Source: RSA9 sp036381195
GTDB taxonomy: Bacteria > Gemmatimonadota > Gemmatimonadetes > Longimicrobiales > RSA9
NCBI GenBank assembly: GCA_036381195.1
Contig: DASVDH010000076.1
Coordinates: forward strand, 40,282-104,281
Length of the DNA stretch: 64,000 nt
Direction of reading: 5' to 3'
Position 1 is the stretch's first letter; each line of letters begins with the position of its first letter. The position numbers and the translations under genes were made by a program. The notes under the pieces were generated by a model. It was not told the origin of the DNA. It was given only the letters and a program-made list of their open reading frames with translations, and did not search any database. Shown here one piece after another: positions 1-9,499 of the stretch.

Positions 1-202
1 TCTGATGGAGGATGCGGGCGGTCGCCGTGCCCATGGCCGCGAGGCGCTCCGCCTCGACGCGCTGCCGCATGTTGCGGCGCACGAGCACCACGGTGAGCGC
101 CGCCGCGAAGCCGACGACCACCAGCGCCACGCCGACGTTGACCAGCATCAATCGCTGGGCGGCCGGCAACCCCAGAGCCTGCACGGCGGCGATCACGTGC
201 AC
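1..202 (-). CDS. sensor histidine kinase, N-terminal fragment (runs off the window)
   Basis: Only the first 67 or so residues are present; the gene continues beyond the left edge. It starts with a short periplasmic stretch, then a membrane segment (LVNVGVALVVVGFAAALTVV), then basic residues and a helix ending MGTATARILHQ. In the family, that motif is the start of a HisKA dimerisation box, with the phospho-accepting His in LHQ. The protein would therefore be a membrane sensor kinase acting through a response regulator that is not in view. I chose GTG at 202 because a GGGA lies about 7 nt upstream and a good promoter ends 42 nt upstream; the frame is open further up, so the start is not certain. 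Confidence 0.6.
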   Translation of the reverse strand, partial: MHVIAAVQALGLPAAQRLMLVNVGVALVVVGFAAALTVVLVRRNMRQRVEAERLAAMGTATARILHQ

Positions 203-243
203 CGAAGGTCCCGAACCGAGCTGGAGGAACGAATCGTTTACGT

Positions 244-272
244 ATCTTACGCGGCGGAGCGGCGACCGGCAA
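244..272 (-). promoter_or_regulatory. sigma-70 type promoter for the sensor kinase
   Basis: On the minus strand TTGCCG (267-272) and TAAGAT (244-249) are separated by exactly 17 nt. The inferred start of transcription is about 35 nt before the kinase GTG. The promoter lies at the 3' end of the upstream membrane-protein gene, so the kinase can be expressed on its own. Confidence 0.55.
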
Positions 273-1040
273 CTACGGCCGCAGCCCGGCGTCCGCCGCC
301 GGGCTCGCGAGCCGCATCGGCGGCACGCCCCTTCCGCCACGCAGCGCGCGCAGTAACAGGATCACGATCCCCAACTGCGTCGCGGCCACCGCGAACTGCA
401 GGAATTGCGGCAGGTGCCATAGCTGGCGCGCCTCCGCCTGCCCCACCGCCTCGAAAAAAACCTCCTGGATCGGGACCAGGACCACGAACGCCGTTCGCAC
501 GCCGATGAACCACACCAGATAGCGGTCCAGGCCGGAGAGCCACCCCAACAACAGCAGGCCGAGGAAGGACAGGTAGGCAGTCAACCCCAGGAAGGAGAGC
601 ACGCGCGTCGAGCGCAGCAGCCGGTCCCATGTCTCCAGCGCGCCGCCGGCCACCCCCTCCGCACCAACCAGCACGGCCGCCGCCGCGCCCAGGAGCGCGA
701 TCGTTCGCACGCGCCCGGCTCCGGCGGCCGCGACTAGCACGGCCGGCAGCGCCGCGCTCAGCACCGCATGCAGCAGGTAGGTCGCGTTGTAGAAGAAGAA
801 CTGCACCCAGCGCAGCCGCGCATAGGCCGGCAGATCACGCACCGCCGCCGCAAGGACCTCCAGCACGGCGTTGTCGGCGGCCAGGACGGTGTAGACAACC
901 GTCACGGCGACCCATGCCCGCCAGGAGGTCGGACTCAGCCGGTTCGCCCGCCGCAACACCACCGTCAGCAGCGCTCCGGCCAGCAGCAGCCGGGCTACGA
1001 GCGTCAGCGCGCGAAGCAGGCCCAGGAGATCCATGGCCAC
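273..1040 (-). CDS. multi-pass membrane protein of unknown function
   Basis: 255 residues and no recognised family. There are about seven hydrophobic segments (roughly residues 5-25, 40-58, 85-105, 112-130, 145-168, 175-195 and 220-238), no signal peptidase site and only short loops. A second ATG two codons downstream is an equally good start. It lies directly upstream of the sensor kinase fragment in the same direction, so it may be a membrane partner or sensor module, but that rests only on position. The C-terminus is short, basic and Pro/Ala-rich. Confidence 0.6.
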   Translation of the reverse strand: MAMDLLGLLRALTLVARLLLAGALLTVVLRRANRLSPTSWRAWVAVTVVYTVLAADNAVLEVLAAAVRDLPAYARLRWVQFFFYNATYLLHAVLSAALPAVLVAAAGAGRVRTIALLGAAAAVLVGAEGVAGGALETWDRLLRSTRVLSFLGLTAYLSFLGLLLLGWLSGLDRYLVWFIGVRTAFVVLVPIQEVFFEAVGQAEARQLWHLPQFLQFAVAATQLGIVILLLRALRGGRGVPPMRLASPAADAGLRP

Positions 1041-1055
1041 GCGCGGCCGCGAGCC

Positions 1056-1439
1056 TCACCCCCCGCCGTCTGGCGGCGGGGGCGGGGGCGGGGGCGGGGG
1101 CGGGTTCTCGTCCTCCAGCGTGAAGATCACCAGCTCGTCCTCTGCCGTCGCTTCCTGGGGCGCGGTCTCCACGATGATCCGCTTGACCACCCCCCTCGGA
1201 TCCGAGACCGTGATCTCGAAATCCAGCTTCTGCTCCGGCGATGTGATCCGCGTGCGCACCCTCTCGCCCGGCGGCTGCTCACGCCGGCTGGGGTTGCGGA
1301 ACAGCGTCTTGGTGGACTGTCGGCCGCTCTCCAGGGTCCGGGTCACCTTCACCGCCCTGAGCCAGTCCGGCTGGTAACTGATCCGATAATCGTAACCACG
1401 CTGGTCCAAGCCCCGATCTTCTCGATTGTGGCGTGCCAT
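1056..1439 (-). CDS. hypothetical protein with polyproline C-terminus
   Basis: 127 residues. The N-terminal 100 are hydrophilic and beta-rich (YDYRISYQPDWLRAVKVTR near the start) and no signal peptide is visible. The C-terminus is acidic, then runs into 11 consecutive Pro and DGGG. The Pro tract is encoded by a G5C hexamer microsatellite, so its length probably varies between strains. A GGAGG five bases before the ATG supports the start. It is the first gene of a minus-strand group with the membrane protein downstream. Function unknown. Confidence 0.55.
   Translation of the reverse strand: MARHNREDRGLDQRGYDYRISYQPDWLRAVKVTRTLESGRQSTKTLFRNPSRREQPPGERVRTRITSPEQKLDFEITVSDPRGVVKRIIVETAPQEATAEDELVIFTLEDENPPPPPPPPPPPDGGG
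1078..1104. repeat. GGGGGC hexanucleotide microsatellite
   Basis: Between four and five perfect copies of GGGGGC in a row, lying inside the 3' end of the hypothetical gene at 1056-1439, where they encode polyproline on the minus strand. Slippage in whole hexamers would add or remove Pro pairs without breaking the frame. Confidence 0.85.
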
Positions 1440-1486
1440 GCGGCCCTCCGCGGCGATCCCAGACCGTGCCTTTGCTTCGAATTTCG

Positions 1487-1518
1487 CTAAACTTTTTCCC
1501 CTGCCACGCGAATGTCAA
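1487..1518 (-). promoter_or_regulatory. probable promoter of the 1056-1439 gene
   Basis: A perfect TTGACA (1513-1518, minus strand) is followed at 17-19 nt by an A/T-rich stretch (AAAAAGTTTAG) that supplies only a weak -10. The stretch 1440-2014 otherwise has no gene. It carries this promoter and, toward rho, the plus-strand promoter at 1821. Confidence 0.4.
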
Positions 1519-1820
1519 GCATTCTCGTGCAGGGGCCGCGTGCGCCCCGATTCGCGACTCTACCGGGGCACGCCGCCGGCCGGGCACGCCACGCGCCGAT
1601 CCCGATTGGAAGGGCGGGCCGGCCCGGCCAGGCGGCCGCGTCGAGCCGGGGCCGGGGACCCGCGCCGAACCAACGCCCTTCCTCCCCCGCTTGCGAGTAC
1701 GGATCTTGCGTCGCCGGCCACAGGCACAGCGCCGAACCCGTTCACCCGACCCCGGGCCGCCAGGCGGTCCCGATCCAAGGCCCGGCACGCGGCGGCCGAC
1801 CTCCTCGCGCCCCAACACTC

Positions 1821-1849
1821 TTGACCGGACGGGACCCGAGCGCTAAACT
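1821..1849 (+). promoter_or_regulatory. rho promoter, sigma-70 type, with long leader
   Basis: TTGACC (1821-1826), 17 nt, TAAACT (1844-1849). The inferred leader to the rho GTG is about 160 nt. In E. coli and others rho limits its own expression by terminating in its leader; a leader of this size would allow that here (inference). The region 1440-1820 upstream is GC-rich with no gene signal. Confidence 0.65.
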
Positions 1850-2014
1850 ATGGCGTATCATCCACCAACGAAAACCTTCCAGATCGCGGAGGCGCGGGCG
1901 CCTCACCGACCACACCCGGTCCATATTGTATCCCCACATGTCGCCGGCCGAACTCGCGCTGGACGGTTCCGCCCGCCCGCCTAGTCGATCCACACGTGCG
2001 TACGGAGTGAATTC

Positions 2015-3265
2015 GTGGACATCGCTGAGCTGAAGAGCAAGTCGATCGCCGAACTGCACGAAATGGCGGAGGAGTTGAACATCTCCAACTACTCCGGTCT
2101 GCGCAAGCAGGACCTCATCTTCCGCATCGAGCAGAACCTACTCGACAGCGATGTGGTCCTGCGCGGCGAGGGCGTCCTCGAGATCCTGCCCGAGGGTTAC
2201 GGCTTCCTCCGCTCCCAGGACTGGAACTACCTGTACGGGCCGGACGACATCTACGTCAGCCCCTCGCAGATCAAGCGCTTCGATCTCCGGACCGGTGACA
2301 CCGTCATGGGCCAGGTCCGGCCGCCCAAGGACGGGGAACGCTACCTTGCCCTCCTCAAGGTGGAATCGGTCAACGGGGACGATCCGGAGCGCGCCAAGCA
2401 CCGCATCGCATTCGACAACCTCAAGCCGCGGTACCCGGAGGAGCGCATCCGGCTCGAAGGCGCGTCGGGCGACCTGTCGATGCGCCTCATGGACCTGATC
2501 TCCCCCATCGGCAAGGGGCAGCGCGGCTTGATCGTCTCGCCACCCAAGGCGGGCAAGACGATCCTCATGCAGAAGATCGCCAACGCCATCCTCGAGAACC
2601 ACCCCGAGGTCCACCTGATCGTGCTGCTCATCGACGAGCGGCCCGAAGAGGTGACCGACATGGAAGAGCATGTCGACGCGGAGGTGATCTCGTCCACGTT
2701 CGACGAGCCCGCGGACCGGCACACCCAGGTCGCGGAGATGGTGATCGAGAAGGCGAAGCGGCTGGTCGAGCACGGCCGTGACGTGGTCATCCTGCTGGAC
2801 TCGATCACGCGGCTCGCGCGCGCCTACAACGTCACCGTCCCGCACTCCGGCAAGATCCTGTCGGGCGGTGTCGATGCCCATGCGCTGCACAAGCCCAAGC
2901 GCTTCTTCGGCGCCGCGCGGAACATCGACGGCGGCGGCTCGCTCACCATCATTGCCACCGCATTGATCGAGACCGGCTCGCGGATGGACGAGGTGATCTT
3001 CGAGGAGTTCAAGGGCACCGGCAACATGGAGGTGGTCCTCGACCGCCACATCGCGGACAAGCGGATCTTCCCGGCCATCGACATCAACCGGTCCGGGACG
3101 CGCAAGGAGGACCTGCTGCTGGACGAGACCGAGCTGAACCGGGTCTACCTGCTGCGCAACTTCCTGTCGGACATGCCGCCCGCGGAGGCGCTCGAGTTCC
3201 TGCTCGACCGGATGCGCCGCACCAAGACCAACAAGGAGTTCCTGGACAGCATGGCGCGCGGCTAA
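2015..3265 (+). CDS. rho: transcription termination factor Rho (full-length copy)
   Basis: 416 residues, the normal length. It is a hexameric RNA-dependent ATPase that releases transcripts from RNA polymerase. The order is canonical: Rho_N helical domain (1-45, AELKSKSIAELHEMAEEL), cold-shock RNA-binding domain (50-120, with GYGFLR as RNP1), then the RecA-like motor with Walker A SPPKAGKT (175-182), Walker B region VVILLDSITRLARAYN, and the Q/R-loop part GGGSLTIIATALIETGSRMD. The GTG start is set by GGAG seven bases upstream and by the conserved N-terminus. It overlaps the convergent gene on the other strand by four bases. A second, shorter rho lies at 48369-49565. Confidence 0.97.
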   Translation: MDIAELKSKSIAELHEMAEELNISNYSGLRKQDLIFRIEQNLLDSDVVLRGEGVLEILPEGYGFLRSQDWNYLYGPDDIYVSPSQIKRFDLRTGDTVMGQVRPPKDGERYLALLKVESVNGDDPERAKHRIAFDNLKPRYPEERIRLEGASGDLSMRLMDLISPIGKGQRGLIVSPPKAGKTILMQKIANAILENHPEVHLIVLLIDERPEEVTDMEEHVDAEVISSTFDEPADRHTQVAEMVIEKAKRLVEHGRDVVILLDSITRLARAYNVTVPHSGKILSGGVDAHALHKPKRFFGAARNIDGGGSLTIIATALIETGSRMDEVIFEEFKGTGNMEVVLDRHIADKRIFPAIDINRSGTRKEDLLLDETELNRVYLLRNFLSDMPPAEALEFLLDRMRRTKTNKEFLDSMARG

Positions 3266-3705
3266 TCCGGCTCCACCCTTCCCAGCACCAGCAGATCGTA
3301 GGTGGCGCGCTGCGGAGCGGAGAGCTCCCGTGGCATGCCCAGCACGAACGCCGCCCGGCGTGGATCGTCGGGCAGGTGCAGGAGGAGCTGCTCCCGCGGA
3401 CTGCCGCCGCGGTATGGCCGGGCCCGCCCGCCGGGGTCCACCTCGACCAGTCTGCCGGGACCGCCGAGTTCCGCCAGGAGGCGCCCGTACTCCAGCCATT
3501 CGGCGATGGGGTCGCTCCGCTCGTCCGCGACCCGGGGCAGCAGCACCTCCTCGTAGTAGCGCACCGACTCGGCGAGCGCGGCCGGGTCCCGCGCGCGGAG
3601 CTCGCGCAGCCGCGCGCGGTAGGCCGCGCGCGGGTCCTCGACCCCCGCTTCCGCCAGCGCCCGCTCCAGCCGTGCCGCCGCTCGCTCCCGGAGATCCTCG
3701 CTCAT
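3262..3705 (-). CDS. hypothetical protein, helical N-terminus
   Basis: 147 residues, cytoplasmic, very Arg/Glu-rich. Residues 1-60 look like two or three amphipathic helices (LRERAAARLERALAEAG); the rest includes a more beta-like part (LLLHLPDDPRRAAFVLGMP). It is convergent with rho and overlaps its stop codon by four bases. The sequence does not suggest a function. Strong codon bias for G/C in the third position supports it being real. Confidence 0.6.
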   Translation of the reverse strand: MSEDLRERAAARLERALAEAGVEDPRAAYRARLRELRARDPAALAESVRYYEEVLLPRVADERSDPIAEWLEYGRLLAELGGPGRLVEVDPGGRARPYRGGSPREQLLLHLPDDPRRAAFVLGMPRELSAPQRATYDLLVLGRVEPD

Positions 3706-3803
3706 GGCGCGCCACGATGGCCCTGCCGCGCCCGGCCGTCAACCGCCCGCGCCGGCGGGGCCATCGCCGCCGGCGGGGTCCGCGGGGCGGCCTCGGCCGC
3801 GGC

Positions 3804-3832
3804 TTCCCCAAGGACAGGCCGTATGCTATCTT
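3804..3832 (+). promoter_or_regulatory. probable promoter of the phosphoribosyltransferase gene
   Basis: TTCCCC (3804-3809), 17 nt, TATCTT (3827-3832). The -10 is good and the -35 weak. Transcription would begin about 25 nt before the ATG at 3864. Confidence 0.4.
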
Positions 3833-3863
3833 GCCCGATCACGTCCCACACTGGAAGGTTGCC

Positions 3864-4415
3864 ATGCCGCTGTCGCCTCACCTTCGCGAGGATCCGGCCC
3901 CGGGCACGCCCGAGGATGTGCTGGAGCTGACCTGGGAGGTGTTCGGCGAGCTGTGCCGGGCCCTGGCCGTCAAGGTCGCCAACAGCGGTTACATGCCGGA
4001 CCTCGTCGTCGGCATCGCCAAGGCCGGGGTCATTCCGGGAGCCGTGATCGCCTCCATCCTGGACTGCGACTTCTCGTCCATGAAGATCAGCCGCCACGCG
4101 GGCGGCGACCGCGTGCGTGCCCAGCCGAAGGTCCTCTCCGCCGCGCCGCGGGAAGCGGCGGGCCGTCGCGTCCTGATCGTGGACGAGATCTGCACCACCG
4201 GCGAGACGTTGCGCCTCGCGCTCACCGGCATCCGGAATCTCAAGCCTGCCGACGTCAAGACCGCGACCAGCTTCGTCAAGCTGGGCGGCTACAAGCCCGA
4301 CTTCTTCGCGATCGAGACGGATGCCCTGGTGATCTTCCCCTGGGACCGGCAGATCGTGGGCGAGGCGGGCGAGCTGATCGTCAATCCCACCTATGAGGGG
4401 CTGATCTCTGAGTGA
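3864..4415 (+). CDS. phosphoribosyltransferase family protein
   Basis: 183 residues. It has the type I PRTase PRPP-binding signature VLIVDEICTTGETL (about residues 103-116), a beta strand before it and the flexible-loop region DRVRAQPKVLS. The family transfers ribose-5-phosphate from PRPP to a base. This branch resembles hypoxanthine/xanthine-guanine type enzymes, but the substrate cannot be fixed from sequence. The frame is open about 530 bases further upstream; ATG 3864 is chosen because GGAAGG precedes it by five bases and the fold begins there. It is convergent with gyrB across the hexamer-repeat block. Confidence 0.85.
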   Translation: MPLSPHLREDPAPGTPEDVLELTWEVFGELCRALAVKVANSGYMPDLVVGIAKAGVIPGAVIASILDCDFSSMKISRHAGGDRVRAQPKVLSAAPREAAGRRVLIVDEICTTGETLRLALTGIRNLKPADVKTATSFVKLGGYKPDFFAIETDALVIFPWDRQIVGEAGELIVNPTYEGLISE

Positions 4416-4419
4416 CCCG

Positions 4420-4510
4420 CACGTAAGCGTGCACGAGTACGTGTACGTGTACGTGTACGTTTACGTTTACGAGTACGTGTAGGAGTGCGGGTAGGAGTAC
4501 GAGTTAGACG
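4420..4510. repeat. degenerate hexanucleotide array, left arm (GTACGT/GAGTAC type)
   Basis: About 14 imperfect six-base units built on the pattern TACGTG, TACGTT or GAGTAC. It starts just after the phosphoribosyltransferase stop and ends GTTAGACGT, the same nine bases that hold the gyrB stop codon at 4717-4725. It reads as the approximate reverse complement of the array at 4613-4723. Confidence 0.8.
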
Positions 4511-4529
4511 TTCCGCCCGACACACGAAA

Positions 4530-4569
4530 GCGCGGCCGTCGGTGCGTCGCTCGCGCCCGACGGCCGCGC
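4530..4569. terminator. strong hairpin between convergent genes
   Basis: A perfect 13-bp stem (GCGCGGCCGTCGG at 4530-4542 with its complement at 4557-4569) and a 14-nt loop. A second hairpin follows (GCGGGG/CCCCGC, 4577-4596). There is no long T-tract on either side, so it is at best a Rho-assisted or bidirectional terminator for the phosphoribosyltransferase and gyrB. Confidence 0.5.
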
Positions 4570-4612
4570 CGGATCGGCGGGGGCTTCACGCCCCGCTGCG
4601 TTCTGCCGACCG

Positions 4613-4717
4613 CGCGTACGAGTACGCCGACACGCTCCGTCCTCGTACTCGCATTCGCAATCGTACTCGTACTCGGACTCGTACTCGTAAACGTGCTCGT
4701 GCTCGTAAACGTCCTCG

Positions 4718-4723
<6 letters not shown>
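4613..4723. repeat. degenerate hexanucleotide array, right arm (CTCGTA type)
   Basis: About 17 imperfect six-base units of the form CTCGTA or CTCGTG, running into the gyrB stop codon. Together with the left arm it brackets the central hairpins, and the two arms could pair as a long imperfect stem. The open frame through it is an artefact of the repeat. Confidence 0.8.
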
Positions 4724-6664
<1,941 letters not shown>

Positions 6665-6778
6665 ATCGCCTTCGCTAGAGAGTGGCGGGAACGCAACTCT
6701 GGATGGTACCCCGAAACCGACCGTCGGTTGCCCCGGCGGCCGCCCCATAACTCGTTCGCCGGCGCGGCTTTGCCAGCA

Positions 6779-7087
6779 TCACCGCTCGGCCATGACGAAG
6801 CGGATCCGCGCCAGCCGCCCCCGCCGCCGGCCGGCGTTCAGCCGCTTCAGGATCTCGCCTTCCATGAGCTTCAGCTCCATGAGCCACGCGCTGGACCGGA
6901 CGGCCACCACCAGCGCCCCCCTGGAGACCCGCAGGGGCGTCGTCACCGCGGCGATGGCGGGCCCGACCACCTCGGGCCATGACGGGACCGCGCCGGCCTC
7001 CTCCACCTTCTCGGCGAGCCCGGCCCGCTCCAGGTAGCTGGCCAGGACCTGGCCCACCGGTGCGGGCCCGCGCTCTTCCCGGCTCAC
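6779..7087 (-). CDS. dciA: DUF721/DciA family protein
   Basis: 102 residues. A compact domain with PSWPEVVGPAIAAVTTPLRV and LVVAVRSSAWLMELKLM is the DUF721 signature; the family's characterised member DciA loads or regulates the replicative helicase DnaB. Many bacteria carry it between recF and gyrB, as here. Its start overlaps the recF stop by four bases, so translation is probably coupled. The C-terminus ends with a short basic tail instead of the long extension of some relatives. Confidence 0.85.
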   Translation of the reverse strand: MSREERGPAPVGQVLASYLERAGLAEKVEEAGAVPSWPEVVGPAIAAVTTPLRVSRGALVVAVRSSAWLMELKLMEGEILKRLNAGRRRGRLARIRFVMAER

Positions 7088-8229
7088 GCGTGGATCCTCC
7101 CGGCCTCGATGCGCCAGTGCGGCAGGCGGCCGCCGCGCGGCTCGAGGTCCGTGGCCTTGGGCGCCGTCAGGATGACCTGCCCCCGCTCCTCCGCCTCCAG
7201 CAGCTCGAGAAGCCGGTACCCGCGCCCCGGGTCCAGCTCCGCGAACACGTCGTCCAGGAGCACGAGCGGCTCCCTTCCCCGGCCGGCCCGCACCGTGTCC
7301 GCCTCGATCATGCGCAGCGCAATGGCCGCCGTCCGGCGCTGCCCGCCCGAGCCGAACTCCCGCAGATCGACCGAACTCTCGGCGTCAACGAACTCGAGGT
7401 CGTCGCGGTGCGGCCCGGCCAGCGTCATGCCGCGCTCGCGCTCGCGCTCCGCGCCGTGGGCGAGTTCCGCGAGGAACGCGGCCTCCACCTCCTCCGGGCT
7501 GCACGACTCCGGCGGCCGGGCCAGGCCGAGCCCCGGCCGGTACCGCAGGCACGCACCCGCTCCCCCGCTCATGGCGGCGCAGCGGCGCCGGAACGCATCG
7601 GCGTGCGCGCGCACCCACTGCGCGCGCGCCACGATGATCTGCGCGCCTGCGGCCGCCAGCGCCTCGTCCCACGGCTCGAGCAGCGCCCGGCCCGCGCGGC
7701 TACGCAGCATCGCATTGCGCTGCCGGAGGACCTGGCGATAACGCTGCAGCCAGCGGAGGTAGCCCGGCTGGTTCAGCGAGAGGACGATGTCCAGGAAGCG
7801 CCGCCGCTCGCTCGGCGCGCCCGCGACCAGCGAGAGGTCCGAAGGCGAGAACACGACCACGCCCGCAAGCCCCACCGCGTCGCCCAACCGCTCGGGCTCG
7901 GCGCCCCCGACCGTCACTCGCTTGCGCCGTGTCCGGCGTTCGAACGCCGCCGTGATCTCCTGCTCCTGACCCGTCGCCTCGTCGCGGAACCGGCCGCGGA
8001 TGTGGAACGCATCCGCGCCGAAGCGGACCAGCCGCTCGTCCGGCGCTCCGCGGAAGGACCGGAAAGTCTCGAGGTAGTAGATCGCCTCGAGCAGGTTTGT
8101 CTTCCCCGCGCCGTTGTCCCCGATGATCGCGGCGCCGACGGCCGGGAACGCGAGGTCGAGCTCCGCGAAGTTGCGGAAATCCCGGAGGCGCAGCTCGACA
8201 CAGATCAGCGCGAAGATCGGGGCACTCAT
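7084..8229 (-). CDS. recF: DNA replication and repair protein RecF
   Basis: 381 residues. It is an ABC/SMC-type ATPase that directs RecA loading at single-strand gaps with RecO and RecR. Walker A GDNGAGKT is at 37-44, the ABC signature GSGGQRRTAAIAL and Walker B PLVLLDDVFAELD are near the C-terminus. The frame is open some 400 bases upstream, overlapping the next gene. ATG 8229 is the family start and sits only nine bases after a TATATT box, with no Shine-Dalgarno sequence, so the mRNA may be leaderless. Confidence 0.95.
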   Translation of the reverse strand: MSAPIFALICVELRLRDFRNFAELDLAFPAVGAAIIGDNGAGKTNLLEAIYYLETFRSFRGAPDERLVRFGADAFHIRGRFRDEATGQEQEITAAFERRTRRKRVTVGGAEPERLGDAVGLAGVVVFSPSDLSLVAGAPSERRRFLDIVLSLNQPGYLRWLQRYRQVLRQRNAMLRSRAGRALLEPWDEALAAAGAQIIVARAQWVRAHADAFRRRCAAMSGGAGACLRYRPGLGLARPPESCSPEEVEAAFLAELAHGAERERERGMTLAGPHRDDLEFVDAESSVDLREFGSGGQRRTAAIALRMIEADTVRAGRGREPLVLLDDVFAELDPGRGYRLLELLEAEERGQVILTAPKATDLEPRGGRLPHWRIEAGRIHA

Positions 8230-8238
8230 GGAGCGCGG

Positions 8239-8267
8239 AATATACTCCCGCGCGCACCCTCGGGCAA
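8239..8267 (-). promoter_or_regulatory. recF promoter placed for a leaderless transcript
   Basis: TTGCCC (8262-8267), 17 nt, TATATT (8239-8244) on the minus strand. Transcription would begin three to five bases before the recF ATG at 8229. It would drive recF-dciA-gyrB. Confidence 0.6.
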
Positions 8268-8353
8268 AGCCGCGCGGCCCCGGCCGGCCCGGGCGGTCCG
8301 CCCGGCCGCGGCCGCGCCCGGCCGCGCCTCGGAGGGGCGGTGGACGCCCCGGG

Positions 8354-9148
8354 CTACCGCCCCTGGAACCGCGCCGGCCGCTTCTCCAGGAAGGCCTGCA
8401 TCCCCTCCCGCATGTCCGCCGTGGCGGCCAGCAGCCCGAACAGGTGCGCCTCGAAGGACAGCGCGTCCTCCATGGCCGTGTCGTAGCCGTGGTCCACCGC
8501 CTCCAGCGCCAGCCCCACCGCCACGGGGCCGTTGGCGAGGATGCGCCTGACCAGCTCCTCCGCCGCGGAGCGGACCTCGGCCTGGGGCACCACGCGGTTG
8601 ACCAGTCCGATGCGGTACGCCTCCGCCGCATCGATCATCTCGCCGGTCAGGATCAGCTCGAGGGCGCGGCCCCGCCCCACGAGCCGCGGCAGGCGGACCG
8701 TGCCGCCGTAGCCCGGGATGATCCCCAGCTTCACCTCCGGGAGGCCGAAGCGGGCGCCCTCGGCGGCGATCCGGATGTGGCACGCGAGCGCGAGCTCGAG
8801 CCCGCCACCCAGCGCGTAGCCGTTCACCGCGGCGACGACCGGCTTGGGCAGCCGCTCGATGAACCGGAACGTCTCCTGTCCCCGCCTGGACACCCGCACG
8901 CCGCTGAGCGGGTCCATCTGAGCCAGCTCGGCGATGTCGGCGCCGGCGACGAACGCCTTCTCGCCCGCGCCGGTCACGACGACGCCGCGCACTTCGTCGT
9001 CGCGGGCGAGCGATCGGAACGCACGGTCGAGCTCCGCGACGGTCTCCGCGTTCAGTGCGTTCAGCTTTTCGGGGCGATTCACCACCAGGGTCGCCACGCC
9101 ATCCCGCCGCTCGATCTCGAGGAAGCGGTACGCCTCGTTCTCTGTCAT
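8354..9148 (-). CDS. enoyl-CoA hydratase/isomerase family protein
   Basis: 264 residues, the usual crotonase length. It should hydrate trans-2-enoyl-CoA in fatty-acid or amino-acid degradation. The oxyanion-hole motif AFVAGADIAEL (65-75) is present, and the two catalytic glutamates of hydratases fit E118 (GGGLELAL) and E138 (GLPEVKLG), spaced 20 as in rat crotonase. The start at 9148 matches the family; longer versions of the frame run through non-coding-like sequence. No clear ribosome binding site. A hydroxyacyl-CoA dehydrogenase (22.8 kb) and a thiolase (26.5 kb) in the window could act in the same pathway. Confidence 0.92.
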   Translation of the reverse strand: MTENEAYRFLEIERRDGVATLVVNRPEKLNALNAETVAELDRAFRSLARDDEVRGVVVTGAGEKAFVAGADIAELAQMDPLSGVRVSRRGQETFRFIERLPKPVVAAVNGYALGGGLELALACHIRIAAEGARFGLPEVKLGIIPGYGGTVRLPRLVGRGRALELILTGEMIDAAEAYRIGLVNRVVPQAEVRSAAEELVRRILANGPVAVGLALEAVDHGYDTAMEDALSFEAHLFGLLAATADMREGMQAFLEKRPARFQGR

Positions 9149-9499
9149 GTCGCGCAGCCGTGGTTGGGTCGCGGATGATCGGTTTCGCGCCGCGAAAGAT
9201 AGGCGCCGGCCGCCGCCGGGCAACGCCGTTCCGAGGAGCGTCCCTACGGTGGAAGCCGTCGCGCTTCGAGGTGACGAGCCCTGGCCGCCGGGCAAGGCGG
9301 TTCCGGGGGCCTCCGCGGACGCGCCGGCCGCGCGCCGGGCAACGCGGTGGCGGCCGGAAGCGCCACGGCCCACCCTGCCCGCACGCTTCGGTCCGCGGAC
9401 GCGGCGGCTTCGCGCCCGGCGGGCGGCCTCGCCGCCGACTGGCCGCCGCACGACCGGCCGCCGGCGCCACGCCCGATCAGCGGCGGCGCCACGAGGGAT
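9149..9499. other. 351-bp gap with no gene seen
   Basis: Very GC-rich, with several overlapping open frames on both strands but no ribosome binding site and no protein-like sequence. No T-tract terminator or promoter pair stands out. Confidence 0.5.
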
